From Paragordius varius (Eukaryota; Nematomorpha), in contig OZ176051.1 of assembly GCA_964247055.1 (NCBI GenBank), positions 1,550,001-1,614,000 of the forward strand: a stretch of 64,000 bases of DNA, written 5' to 3'. Every line of letters starts with the position of its first letter. Positions within the stretch are counted from its first letter, which is position 1. Shown in pieces: positions 1 to 14,100 of the stretch. Under the pieces are notes generated by a model. That model was not told the DNA's origin. It made no database searches and saw only the letters and a program-made list of their open reading frames with translations. The translations under genes were made by a program, and so were the position numbers.

Positions 1-58
1 AAATCTTATTTAAAAAATAAATCATTAAGAAATCGAAAAAAACTTAAAAGTTTTACAG

Positions 59-612
59 CTTTCAAGCTACCGCCCAATGCTAATATAACAACATCGAATG
101 CAAATATTAATTGCCAAGTACCGATATCATTTTCCCTTTCAAAAATACCTTTGATCGAATTAACTAAAGCGAGTGTTGATAATTCCTCTTCCATATTGAA
201 CACAAAAGTAAAAGAATCACCATTATTAAACACACTTTCTCATAATTCTCCAACAACTTTAACGGCAGATATGGGGGATTATTCGCAAAAAACTTCCCTG
301 GTTGATTCTCAGAATGAAATATTTTTGGGAATTACAGATTCAATAATTTCCCTTTCCAGTTTACAGCAAGCACAGACCCAAGAAGCTATTAAAGAAGAGA
401 CAGAATTAGTTTCATCAACTGTTATTACTTCTGCCAAAACGAGCCTTGTCTCAACGTTTCCCCATCCCTCCTCAAAAATTAAGGTCGAGTCCGAAACTCT
501 GTCTTCGCCCCCAGAGAAGCGACAAGGCGTCCTTGCAGCTCGTAAAAAGTTTGAAAGAGCTCTTGCAGGTCTAACCTCTGGCAAAAGTGCTGGAAATGAA
601 ATTACATCATAA
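59..612 (+). CDS. 3' terminal exon of an unrecognised gene (left-truncated)
   Basis: The frame is open from the left edge to a stop at 610-612. A good acceptor (pyrimidine-rich ..ttttacag) ends at 58 and the sequence before it is very AT-rich, so the exon probably starts at 59 with FKLPPNANITTS. About 184 residues are visible, rich in Ser, Thr, Leu and Glu, with no membrane segment or recognisable domain. The last 30 residues are basic and look helical (VLAARKKFERALAGLTSGKS). The rest of the gene lies outside the window. I do not recognise the family. Coding status is supported by the long open frame and by codon use less AT-biased than the flanks. Confidence 0.6.
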
Positions 613-1530
613 TTTTGCGAGTATACAAATGTCCACTTTTCAAAAATCCCGGTTTTTATAACTTTGTATTAATGTCATGCCCATCTAGCTTATGCACAAT
701 AAACCAGGGCTGGCTTTGACACACATGTGATATTTATATTTTTTTGTTATAAGTTATTATTAAATTATTTAGACCTTTTACAATGGATTGAAATTAAATT
801 CATATGCATTAATTCATATTATTTTCTATTTATTGCCAATGCATTTAATTTAATTAAATTTAAATTATATATTTGATTGAACTTTGTATATTGTTTTATA
901 ATTTGCAAGACGGATCCATAATTTTATAACCACAGAAAAGTTATAACTTTCGAAAATCTATATGAAAATAATTTATAATTTAAAAGGAAAACATATTAAT
1001 GGTAAATTTATTGTCAATAACTAATTAGTCACCTGTGGCACATATCAACGCCACAGCTTTTTAGTATGGAGTGCTCCTGTATAGATTTTAGTCAACAACA
1101 AATGTATATGCTATCTGGCAATTAATAAAAATCTAGCAATGTAAAGTTACTCACAGTTGTAATATATCATGATATAAAAACATTCATTATTGGTGATTAT
1201 TAATACAAAGCGAAAAATAACCTTCAAGCCAATAATATTTTTCTTTGTTGTATATGCTATCTGGCAACATTTAATGAACAACTAGCAAAGTATATTATCT
1301 ATACTGTATATTATAATGAAAAAATTGGATTTTCATGTTGCTTTTGGTTCTTCTGACGAGTCATTTAAGATAGTTCGAAAGTCCCATTTTTGCATCTCTT
1401 AAATATAGGATATATTAAAATAAACAAAAAAGTTTTATTTTTATCATATGCTCCATTAACCCATTAAAATTAAATTTTTTTTAAAAAGCATAGGCAAAAT
1501 TTTAATTAAGCTTATTTTATGGTATACTAA
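613..1530. other. Intergenic stretch with two short W-type repeats
   Basis: No gene seen. Two partial copies of a short repeat with the core tatgctatctggcaa followed by ttaatgaa..ctagcaa lie at about 1105-1145 and 1245-1300. The same core recurs near 45243-45290 and 46460-46500, in introns of the EGF/protease-homologue gene. The rest is AT-rich filler. Confidence 0.5.
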
Positions 1531-2911
1531 CGTAAAAGGAAGTCCTTCGGACATCATGAAAAAGGGATCAACAAAAGTGTGCATATATGTAGAATTTCGA
1601 AACATTAATTAATAGTTGTTTTCAAAACGGTGCATTAGTACTTATATATTGTTTACTGGTGTGAAGGCCCCATTGAACCGAAATACCCGCTATACTATAA
1701 TTTTTACCTTTTTATAGGTATTTTTTAAAGCCTTTATTTAAATCGTATGGCTTCCTAAGTTTTTTGAAAATTTCCAAAACCCGCCATTTTTGTATGGCCT
1801 CTCAATCTTAAACCGGTAGACCCCTGCCCATAGACCTATATGGAAAAAGCGCTGAGTTAAATTCTTTGCCTTTTTACGGGTTACATTTCAAGCCCTTATT
1901 TAACTCATATGGCCTGGTTTTCTAGAATTTTCTCCAAAGCATCTGTATCGATATGGTGGCCCAGTTGTAGACGGGTAGCCCCCTACCCAGAAGTCAATAT
2001 AAAAAAGATGTCCGATAAAATTTTTTGCATTTATAAGGGAATACATGGATACATCATTGATTCCATATGTTCTTAATAATTTTGGAAGAATGCCTTCAAA
2101 ACTAAATAATAGTTCAATCGTAGGGCGTAAAGGGCCTAATTAACGGCAAAAACTGCTGACTTAATTTTTTGCCGTTTTTCGAGTAATATTACAGGCTCTT
2201 ATCAAACTTATATGGCCTGATAAGTTTCCTCAAAATTAACTCCTAAACAACGCAATTCTAATATGGTGGCGCATTTTTCAGGGCATGTAGGGCTAATCGG
2301 CTAATTTTAAAAAACCTCACCACTTAAATTTTTGCCTTGTTAAGGGTTATAATTTAAGAAGCTATTGAACTCATATGGTTTGATAGCGCTTCTGAAATTC
2401 AGCCTTAAAGGCACGCTATTTGATATGACGGGGCAGTTTTTAGCAGGCATCTTCTTACCCAACCCAATATAAAAGAAACACACGACTAAAATGTTTGCCT
2501 TTTAAAAGAGAATACGTGGAATCATTGAATCGGTCTCATACCTTGGGAAAAAAATAGTTTGTTGACGTTTTTTTTGAAAATTATGGCATTTTACGGAGGG
2601 AGCGGGTAAAAAGAGGGCCTAAATTAAAAAAGCGAGCCGACTATGATCGGCGAAATCGAAAATATGTAAAAATTAATCATATCGAATGGTCCAATACTTT
2701 TTTCTGAAAATTGTCTGAAAGACAATATTTTGTGGGTGTTTTCAAAAAAACCTTTTTTACATGGGGTGGGCCTGAACTGGGAGTCTAATTTAAAAATGGG
2801 CGAAGCTATTGTCGGGGCATTCATTAATGATTATATTTTTACGACATTATTTGGTTCTACCGGTTTTCCGGAAACAAATCACAAAGCCAGCATTTTCCAT
2901 TTTTATAAATA
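1531..2911 (+). mobile_element. Family X repeat, copy 1
   Basis: Unclassified interspersed repeat. Its left end (cgtaaaaggaagtccttcgg) and right end (cattttccatttttataaat) match, often imperfectly, three other copies at 9421-11024 (inverted), 34303-35413 (inverted) and 48638-49794. The left half is built of diverged units of about 200 bp that repeat phrases such as ggcaaaaatttaactcag and catatgagttcaataagggc. The right half carries the block from ggaccattcgat to accggttttccggaaac. No transposase frame is visible, so it looks non-autonomous. The hairpin-rich left end resembles a rolling-circle element terminus but lacks a clear CTRR end. Confidence 0.7.
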
Positions 2912-4007
2912 TATTGATAAGTCTTGGTTATGGATTGCCTACAGCAGAAAAACGGGCCAAATATCTGAGTATAGCCATATCTTTTTTTAAAGGAAAATAT
3001 TTTTTTTATCCAACAGTTATTATGACTAGTCTGGAAATTTTGCACACTGTGTTGTCTGGTAAGCTGGCCATTTCGATTTATATATAAAAAATATTTAAAC
3101 AAAAAATCAGAAGCTGGCTGCATAAAATTAGTTTTCTCATTTATCATCCTTACAACGTGACACCCGAATTTTTTTGAATTATGAAAGCCGGTGAGTTCCT
3201 CTATCAACATCTTTTAAATAAATATAATCAAAAAGATAATACGAATGGCTTTATATCATTTATGGGCCGCGGATTTGGTGTTTTTTCGGTTAATTATGAA
3301 AATATTACTGTAAAACTTGATTACTTAGTCAAAAAATAATAAAAAAATATCGTTTGCACACTTGATTTAAAAAGATTTTCTACCAAATTTTGAAAACCTT
3401 TTTACTTTATACGTTTTTCGATGTGTAAATGTAATTAATTAATTTTTATGCCTGTTTATCAGCCCAAAATGTAAAGAACGGTATAAATGTATCGAAAATA
3501 TAAAAAATCCATCCACTTTTAAATTCTGTCTCAATTACATTATGCCAAAAAGTGGTGTTAAAATTTAATTAAATCTTATTTGTAAATGAAAATAACAATA
3601 TGCAGATATTTCTTTTATTATCAAATTAAAATAATCGCAAACGGTTATTATTATCGACTAAATGCTTAAAAACCAAAATTTTGTTAAAATAAGATTAGGT
3701 TAATGTTGAGTAAAAGTTTTATTGAGCGCCTTATTTATAAATATCCCACCGATTAATTTCGATAACTTTAAAGTTAAAAAATCAGGTATGTTGCTTACAT
3801 AAGGAAAAATGCATTAAAATATTCCTACTAAACAGAATAATTATAACCGTTTACAAAACTTTAGAAAATGCGATAATAAAGAGTTTTAAGCCTTAAGATC
3901 GAATAAAAAAAGTAAATAATAAGTATTAAATTAAAAGAATAATAAAAATAAAAGGGAATTCGCAAGAAAATTTATTGAAAAAGTTTATGAATGCAATATA
4001 ATTTATT
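2912..4007. other. Intergenic, no feature recognised
   Basis: AT-rich spacer between the X copy and the 3' end of PSMD14. Open frames here are short and lack codon structure. Nothing else seen. Confidence 0.5.
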
Positions 4008-6899
<2,892 letters not shown>

Positions 6900-6952
6900 A
6901 TCAAAATTACCGTGGTTTAATGAATGTATGGTACTAACAATGATCGAATAAT
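6900..6952. promoter_or_regulatory. 53-bp divergent intergenic region (PSMD14 / OSER1-like)
   Basis: The two start codons are 53 bp apart, head to head, so this stretch must hold both 5' leaders and probably both core promoters. No TATA-like or other motif stands out. Transcription may start inside the opposing gene. Confidence 0.6.
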
Positions 6953-7288
6953 ATGGATTCCTCCCTGGATAAAAAAGTTGTGGATGCCAAAAAATTCTCT
7001 GAGAAACCAGATAACACAATCCCAAAAACACAACAAGTCATAATTGATCAAACAAAAAAGGATATTTTTTTGATGGAAGATATTAAACAGCAGCTTTTTG
7101 ATATACAATCCAAACAAGACTCAAATATTAAAATTCCAGACGGGACTTTTAATAAACCACCTCCAACCAAATGTAGCATGCAAAATATAGATATTCCTTT
7201 AAATACTAATGAAATTAGTGCATATTTTAATGATTTATTGTATATTCCTAAAAAAATGTCACAAATGGCCGAGTTAATGTATACATAA
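6953..7288 (+). CDS. OSER1-like short protein
   Basis: Single-exon frame of 111 residues. The last 26 residues, NEISAYFNDLLYIPKKMSQMAELMYT, end in LYIPKKMSQMAELMYT, which closely matches the C-terminus I recall for vertebrate oxidative stress-responsive serine-rich protein 1 (YYLYIPKKMSHMAEMMYT). The preceding Cys-Ser and acidic stretch also fit. Vertebrate OSER1 is about 290 residues, so this version keeps the C-terminal signature with a short, Lys/Gln-rich N-terminal part (DIKQQLFDIQSKQDS). The role is poorly defined in the family (stress response, nuclear). Start chosen as the first in-frame ATG, 53 bp from the PSMD14 start. Its stop is 123 bp from the 3' end of the next gene, tail to tail. 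Confidence 0.75.
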   Translation: MDSSLDKKVVDAKKFSEKPDNTIPKTQQVIIDQTKKDIFLMEDIKQQLFDIQSKQDSNIKIPDGTFNKPPPTKCSMQNIDIPLNTNEISAYFNDLLYIPKKMSQMAELMYT

Positions 7289-7411
7289 TAAACTCATAAA
7301 TACAATAAATAAATATTATATATCTTGTGATGAGGAACTAATATCTGCTAGTATCGCTAATTCATGTATTGTACTGCTATATAAAGAATTAGATGAATCT
7401 GTTTTGATAAT

Positions 7412-8066
7412 TTAGTTTAAATTTTCAAGAGATCGGGTTGATTTAAGTGATGACGAGTAAATTTGTTTGGTGCATTTTTTGACTTTATTAATATTTTTTA
7501 TAGATGAAAGTGAACCGGATATCTTATCTTCATTTTTAAATTGATTATTGGCATCCTGTTTTTTATCCATCAAGTGATTTTCTTTTAACCATTTTGTAAT
7601 AAAATGCTTTTTGTTGCATATAAAATTGTCGCTATCATTACGTTGTTCTAATAACGTTGGTGTGTTTATAGAAGTTGTTTCGGATTCTATTAAAAACTTT
7701 ATTAAGAAATTTTGCAGTTTTTTTTCTTGTAGATCCTGTAAACCTATAATTAATATTTTATTTACTTAAATATGGAGATATATGACATATAGGCCGAGAC
7801 TTTGGCAGGGAATTTTGCGGGGGATTTAATAAAATACTGCTTATTTCATTTTTTGACACAAAACTTTTTGTGCTGTTAAGGCATGGTGGTCTTTTTATTT
7901 TTTGTCGAAAATTAACCTCTGCTTTTAGTTCTTCTAACCGTTCATAAACCTCAGAACAATCTAAATTTATATATTTGTTACCTAACATAGGTTGAGATAT
8001 TTTTTCTGTTTGGTTTAATATTTCGCAAATATTTTTCGAACTATTTTTTTTCATTTTATTTATCAT
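7412..8066 (-). CDS. Unrecognised 210-aa protein
   Basis: Two minus-strand exons, 7766-8066 and 7412-7743, separated by a 22-nt intron (7744-7765) that begins gtaaat and ends attatag. Joining them gives a continuous frame, ..SPYLS|LQDLQEKK.., ending in STRSLENLN. Without the intron, exon 1 stops within a few codons. The product is Lys- and Asn-rich, without membrane segments. The N-terminal third (YERLEELKAEVNFRQK) and the start of exon 2 (LQDLQEKKLQNFLIKFLIES) look helical and may form coiled coil. I do not recognise the family. Its start lies 35 bp from the start of the divergent gene at 8102. Confidence 0.7.
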
Positions 8067-8101
8067 GTGTAAAATCTTGAAAAGTTAGTCCTAAACGAAC
8101 C
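8067..8101. promoter_or_regulatory. 35-bp divergent intergenic region
   Basis: Only 35 bp separate the start codons of the genes at 7412-8066 (-) and 8102-8754 (+). Both promoters must lie here or within the coding sequences. No motif is recognised. Confidence 0.5.
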
Positions 8102-8754
8102 ATGCCTGAAAACGTTTTAGCGGGTCGGATTCAACAATCAGAAAATATTTTGCAGATCATGTTGGAATACTACCAATCATTGGGCATAGATTTGTTATCC
8201 TTACTACAAAATTTGGAATTGACTGCTTTCAAAAATATACTTGATTCGGTGCTTTTAAAATGGGATATTATAACTTTACAATATGGTACGAAGCATCCAG
8301 ACGCCAACCTTTCCAAAGTGCAAATCAAGGAACAATGGTACCATGTTTTTAATATTTAGGTGTCATCTTAAATTTCAATTTATAGATTTTTTGTATGAAA
8401 AATTGGGGCTCCTTAATCCATCAACCTCATCACTGTTCAATAATATCAATAATAATAATATATTATCTTCAACAAAAAACCCAATTAATACTCCTACAGT
8501 CACTCCGCTAAAACCAGGTTTTTAAATTATTTTATCAAAATTATTTAAAATTTAGTACATTTTTGTTAATATACTATTTATACGCACAACATTTAGTTAC
8601 TCCTAAATCTGTTACAAAAAATTCCGTGGTAACATCGCACATTCAAAAAGTTATTAATTCCGTCGTAAAAAGCGCCAAATCTATTGGAAAGAACCAATCG
8701 AAATCGAAAAGTAATTATATATTTAATAAATCAACTTTTTTAAAACTTTTATAA
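8102..8754 (+). CDS. Unrecognised small protein, three exons
   Basis: Exons 8102-8337, 8360-8517 and 8597-8754 join in frame. Intron 1 is 22 nt (8338-8359, gtacc..atatttag); intron 2 is 79 nt. The N-terminal 95 residues are mostly hydrophobic helical segments without a signal peptide (SENILQIMLEYYQSLGIDLLSLLQ; QWCHLKFQFIDFLYEKLGLL). A Ser/Thr/Asn-rich linker and a basic tail (SAKSIGKNQSKSKS) follow. The 3' end is less certain: an intron starting within AAAAGTAATTA could replace the last residues. Family not recognised. The helical N-terminus with a disordered basic tail is typical of a small complex subunit, but that is only an impression. Confidence 0.6.
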
Positions 8755-9420
8755 GAATGCTATATTTTTTAGTGTGCAATTCTTAAATTTTTGTTTTTAA
8801 AAAATGAATGTTTTTATTTTGTATATGTCATTTTTTGCATTTACTTTACAGTGAAATAAAAAAGTTTTGTAAGCAGGGCTAGTTTTTTTAAATTTTGCTT
8901 TATTATTGTTTCTGTACAAAAGTGAACAGTATTCTCATAAAAAACATGGATTGTTTTGTTTTCGGTTCTACATTTTAAATAAATCTGATGATGTAATCAT
9001 AATGTGATGGATTGGCATTTAAGTTGGCTTATTTTTTAAAATATTTAAATATTATTTAAAATGATTAAGATTTTTAACCATTCTTAACAACTCACTAGAT
9101 TCGGTTGGTTTTTAAATTATACTCATTAGTTTGCTACACAATTTAATGTCTTTTAATTTTTTTTCTTTTAAACATATTTTTATATTGAAGATTAAACACC
9201 TACAGTTTTTGAGTTAAATATCAGTTTGGCAAGGAATTAACACATAAAATATTATTTTACGCAGTTAAACTATTTCAATTTCATTCATCCAAGTTAATTT
9301 AATGAATATAAAATTTTTCATTTTTTAGTCAAATTTACTTTAAATCTTTCAAATTCACTCCAAATCTTTTCAAATGTATCTTATATAAATAAATAATTTA
9401 GCTTTTATCCCGTTATCTAT
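8755..9420. other. Intergenic, no feature recognised
   Basis: AT-rich spacer with no frames of coding character and no repeat ends recognised. Confidence 0.5.
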
Positions 9421-11024
9421 ATATTTATAAAAATGAAATAGATAGTGGCTTTATGCTGTTTCCGAAAAACCGGTAGACCCATTCAAATCCAAATGCCAAA
9501 AAATATAATCATTAATGAATCCCCCGACAATAGTTTCTTTTTTAAATTAGGCCCCCAGTTCGAACCCATTCCGTGTAAAAAACGGTTTTTTTGAAAACAT
9601 AGACAAAATTTTTCGGAAAATGTGTTGGACCATTCGATTCAAATATGATTTTTTTTACTTTTTTTGATTGTGCCGATAGTCGGTTTGCATGTAAAATTTA
9701 ATAAGAATTCCAGGTATTACCTGTTTAAAGGCAAAAACTTTAGTCGTGCGTTTCTTTTATATTGGCTGCTGGGTAAGGAGATACCCGATAAAAACTGATC
9801 CGTCATATCGAAATAGCGTGCCTTTGGGGCTAAATCGCAGAAAACCTATTAGGCCATATGAGTTCAATAGGGGCTTAAAATATTACCCGTAACAAGGCAA
9901 AAATTTAGATCGTGCGGATTTTTAAAATTAGCCGTTAATTAGGCCCTACGCCCTGAAAAATACGCCACCATAGAATGATTTATTAATTTTGAGGCAATTT
10001 TTCCAAAAACTATAACTTATGGATTCAATGATGATTCTAGTATTCCCCTAAGGCAAAATTTTTTATCGAACGTGTTTTATATATTGGCCTCTGGGTACGG
10101 GGCTAGCCGCGTAAAACTGCGTCACCATTACAGCTTGCCTTTTAAGCCCAATTTTAGAAAACATATGAGACTATGTAAATTCAAAAAGGGCCTAAAATGT
10201 TTATTACCCATTAAAAAACAAATATTTTAGTATAGGGTGAATTCGCCGCGATATAACAATTTTTTGGTTTTGAAGCAATATTTCCAAGAAATTATAGGTA
10301 CATATGAATTCCATGATAATTCCATATATTCCCCATATAAAGAAGCCTGACGTTTTTTTATGCCTGCCTCTGGGTAAGAAGCTAGCCGCCAAAAAACGTG
10401 TCACTATATAGAAATTGCGTTGTTTTGAAACTAATTTAAAACTTATGCCATATGAGCTCATTTAGAGTTCGAAATATGACCAGTAGCTAGTTAAAAATAA
10501 AGATCAGCCGTTTTTTATTAGGCGTTAATTTGGGGCCTTTATGCCCTAAAAATACACCATACATATCGTTTATTTATTGTTCAGGTATTTTTCCGAATTA
10601 TCCATAGACGATGGTATCAAAAATGATTCTAAATATTTTCCCTAAGGCAAAAAATTTAACTTAGCGCTTTTTTCATATAGGCCTATGGGTAGAGGTCTAC
10701 CGGTTTAAAACTGAGCGCCATACAAAAATGGCGTGGCTATAGAGCTAATTTTTAAAAAACTTACGAAGCCATACGAGTTCAATAAAGGCTTTTATTACCT
10801 TTTCCGTTAGCATCGATTCGGGGCCTTCACACCAGTAAACAATATATTAGGATGAATGCACAGTTTTGAAATTTCAATGAAGCACCGTTTTGAAAATCTT
10901 ATGAGACCATAGCTCTTAAATAAGTTTCGAAGTAATCCACATATATGGATCATTTTATTGATCCCTTTTTTCAAATAGCGCCCCACCACCCCCCTCGGGC
11001 TACGTAGCAGCACTAGATTTACGC
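9421..11024 (-). mobile_element. Family X repeat, copy 2 (inverted)
   Basis: Reverse-complement counterpart of 1531-2911. It runs from the tataaaaatg end through ccgaaaaaccggtagaccc and ggaccattcgattcaaat to the terminal ctcgggctacgtagcagcac followed by gatttacgc. The last part carries the best-preserved terminus of the family, including a gctacgtagc palindrome. No long coding frame is visible. It ends about 170 bp before the start codon of the GW-repeat gene. Confidence 0.75.
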
Positions 11025-11192
11025 TACTAATTTATATAAAATAATTAAGATTAAATAAAAAAGGCCAAAAACGTTTTACAGATAAAATAAGCTAAACATT
11101 TTAGGAAGTTTAAAAATTGGTATTAAATCGAATTTTATTTTCACAATTTTAACTAATTAGAATTGAGCGTTCAACCATGTTCAGAGATTGAA

Positions 11193-14100
11193 ATGGAGTT
11201 GATAAAATTTTTCCTGGATCTTTTCTCGGATATTCTTTCGAAAAATCGTCACGTGGAATGCATTAGATGGGAAAAGCTGATGGATTGGGCCAAACTCACC
11301 AAAAAAATGAATCTATTGTGCAATCTCGATTACCAAAGCCATAAGTATAGATCCATGTAAGACATCAATTTTAATTTCGATTTAGGATTTATGATGGTTA
11401 ACCACTGACATATAATATTAAATTTAATTTTAAAAGTAAATTTAATTTTAAAATGCTTTACATTATATTTTGCGATATAGATTTTTTGGAATATGTAATT
11501 TATGATGATAGACGCTAATTCTGCATATATAAACAATTACCTTAATTTTTTATTTAAAGCCGTATAACTAAAAGTCTTTTTAACTATGTCGGTTTTTTAA
11601 TATATACCTAATCTTCATTCAAATTTATACATTTTCTAATCTTTTTATCTAAATCAATTTGAAATATTTTTATTATATAAAAGATTCAAAAATATTGTGT
11701 CCAAATGTTTACCAAATACAAAATCCTGCAGTTTTATTGAATCTCTCTTACGGATTAAGGAATATGCCGACAAAAATCTTTTTGTTTTGGAATGTAATAG
11801 TCAACCAAAACCTGCTGAGAAGCCTTCACGGTAAAAGAAATTTTTTTACCGAATATTTTAACATAAAATACGAAATTTAACATTATTTTTTTTTGTTTAG
11901 TGCAAAGAAAACAACCGGTAAATCACCCTCCGCTAAAAATAATGGTAAAATAGCCACCCCTACTGTAAATTTTAATACTTCCCAATCACCTATACGGGCA
12001 AATGAACCCAATTCGATGGATGCAATAATAAATACTAAACTTAAACTTGATGTTCCCAATGTCACTTCTGATATACTAATGCTAAATTATGATGGCAATA
12101 CCTCTCCTCAAAGAACTGAATTGGATTCTTCATTCAATCTACCTGCCCCTGTTATAGATTATATGGCCGATTTGAAGATGCGTTTGAAAGATGCCATTTG
12201 TAATACGCAAAGTTATAAACCACCCAATCAAAATCAAAAGGCTCCGATTGTTTCAAAAACCCAAAGTAAAATAGCCCAGCCTGATCCATCACCATCATCA
12301 GATGACAGTACTACTTCGAGTTCAAGTTCCAATGATACTGATGTAACGATCGTAGCTGTAAAAACTCTGGCAGACATTAAAAATAGTATAAAAACGATTG
12401 AAATTCCTGATTCTCCTGCTCGCGCTTGTGATAAAAATACTAATAGTATGGAAAAAAATTGCAATCAAATAATCTCAAACGCAATCGATGAAACTATACC
12501 ATCATCTTTATCTTCTGAAAATAAAATGGTTGAACCAACTGGACCATCAGTATCTGAGACGGACAAGAAAATCAAAAAGAAAAAAAGTAAGAAGGAAAAC
12601 AGTGTTATTGGAAAGGTCGAACTTCCAAATGTTGCTGTCAAAAAGATAAAAGAACCTAAGATTACCGTAACATCCAAAGTCGAAGGCGAAATTAGCTCAA
12701 AAACAGGCGAGAATGTTAGTGCTAACCCTGGAGGGAAAAATGATGCGAATAATATTGATAATCAAAATATTATTCCTTTACAAAATAAAAATACACCTCC
12801 TGGAAAAAGCGTTCAAAAGAAAGCACGCAAACAAAAGTCCAATATGCGCAACTCCGAAATTGATAGGCAAAATGATATTACGCTACAATTGATTTTTGAG
12901 CTTGAAAAGCAAATAAACTCCACGTCGACACCAAAAAAACAGTCAAAGTCAAAAAAATCAAATGATAGTTTACCTTCAGCCAGTAAAGTACGTGAGGAAC
13001 CTAAACACGACGAGCGCGAAAACATAAAGAAAGTTAAAAATGAGAGCATTGCAACGAAACCTTGTAAATGGATTAAATTAGAGGATGAAATAATAATCAA
13101 TTCCATCGTGATACCTCCTCATCAAATTATAACCAAGTCGACTCCAACCAAAAAGAGCAGCTCACCCCTCAATAAAAACTCTGCAAAAGAGGTTTGTCAA
13201 TCACTCCCTACACAAACATTAAAGGCCCAGGAGCTAACAATTAAACAATGTACGAAAGTGGCCACACCACAGAAACCAAAAGTAAAGCATGGTGGCGCTA
13301 GCATACGAAAATCAACTAAGAAGCTTAAGAATTTACACCTCAAGAAGCAAAATAAGGAAAAACGTAAGGCGAAAAAGAATGATCAGCTTGTTAAGAAATT
13401 GGAAGCTATTGTCAATTCCTCCGCCTTTGATAAGTTAACGCAGGGTGGTTGGGGTGAATTAGATCCCAACGCTCCGACAACCTCTGGATGGAATCCCGAT
13501 CCATGTACGCAAGTTGAATCTGTCACTGAGAAACCATCCCATTTTTCACATGGAACAAATTTTAGTAGCCTCCCGCCCGAATACACAGGTTTTAATTGTA
13601 ATAAACTTAGTAGTGCCATTGACATTGCTCCTAAAATTGTTGCAACAACTAATTTGAAATTGGATAATAACAATAAAATTCAAAATGATGTTACGAATGA
13701 TGTGTTTGACAAAACTGTATCCTGCGCTAGTAATGGGTGGGGTGATTTATCGCGCAATGCTAATATATCATTTTCTAATCCTTGGGCCCCTAAAAACAAA
13801 GGTGCTTCTTTATTACCTACACCGAAAAATTTTGACAATATTGTTAAAACTAGTGAGATTGAATTAACCAAAAACATTGATTCGAAGAAAAACAAGAAAG
13901 ACAATAATGCTGTAATAACTGAGTCTGAGAATATCATATCCTCTTCTCGATCTGAAAAACCACAAGATGGTTGGGGAGAATTATCTAATAATGTTAATTT
14001 ATCATTTTCAAATCCATGGACTACTAAAAGCAAAGGTGCTCTATTACCTACTCCTACTATGCCGCTCATACCTCCAAAAAATAACCTTACACCTCAATTT

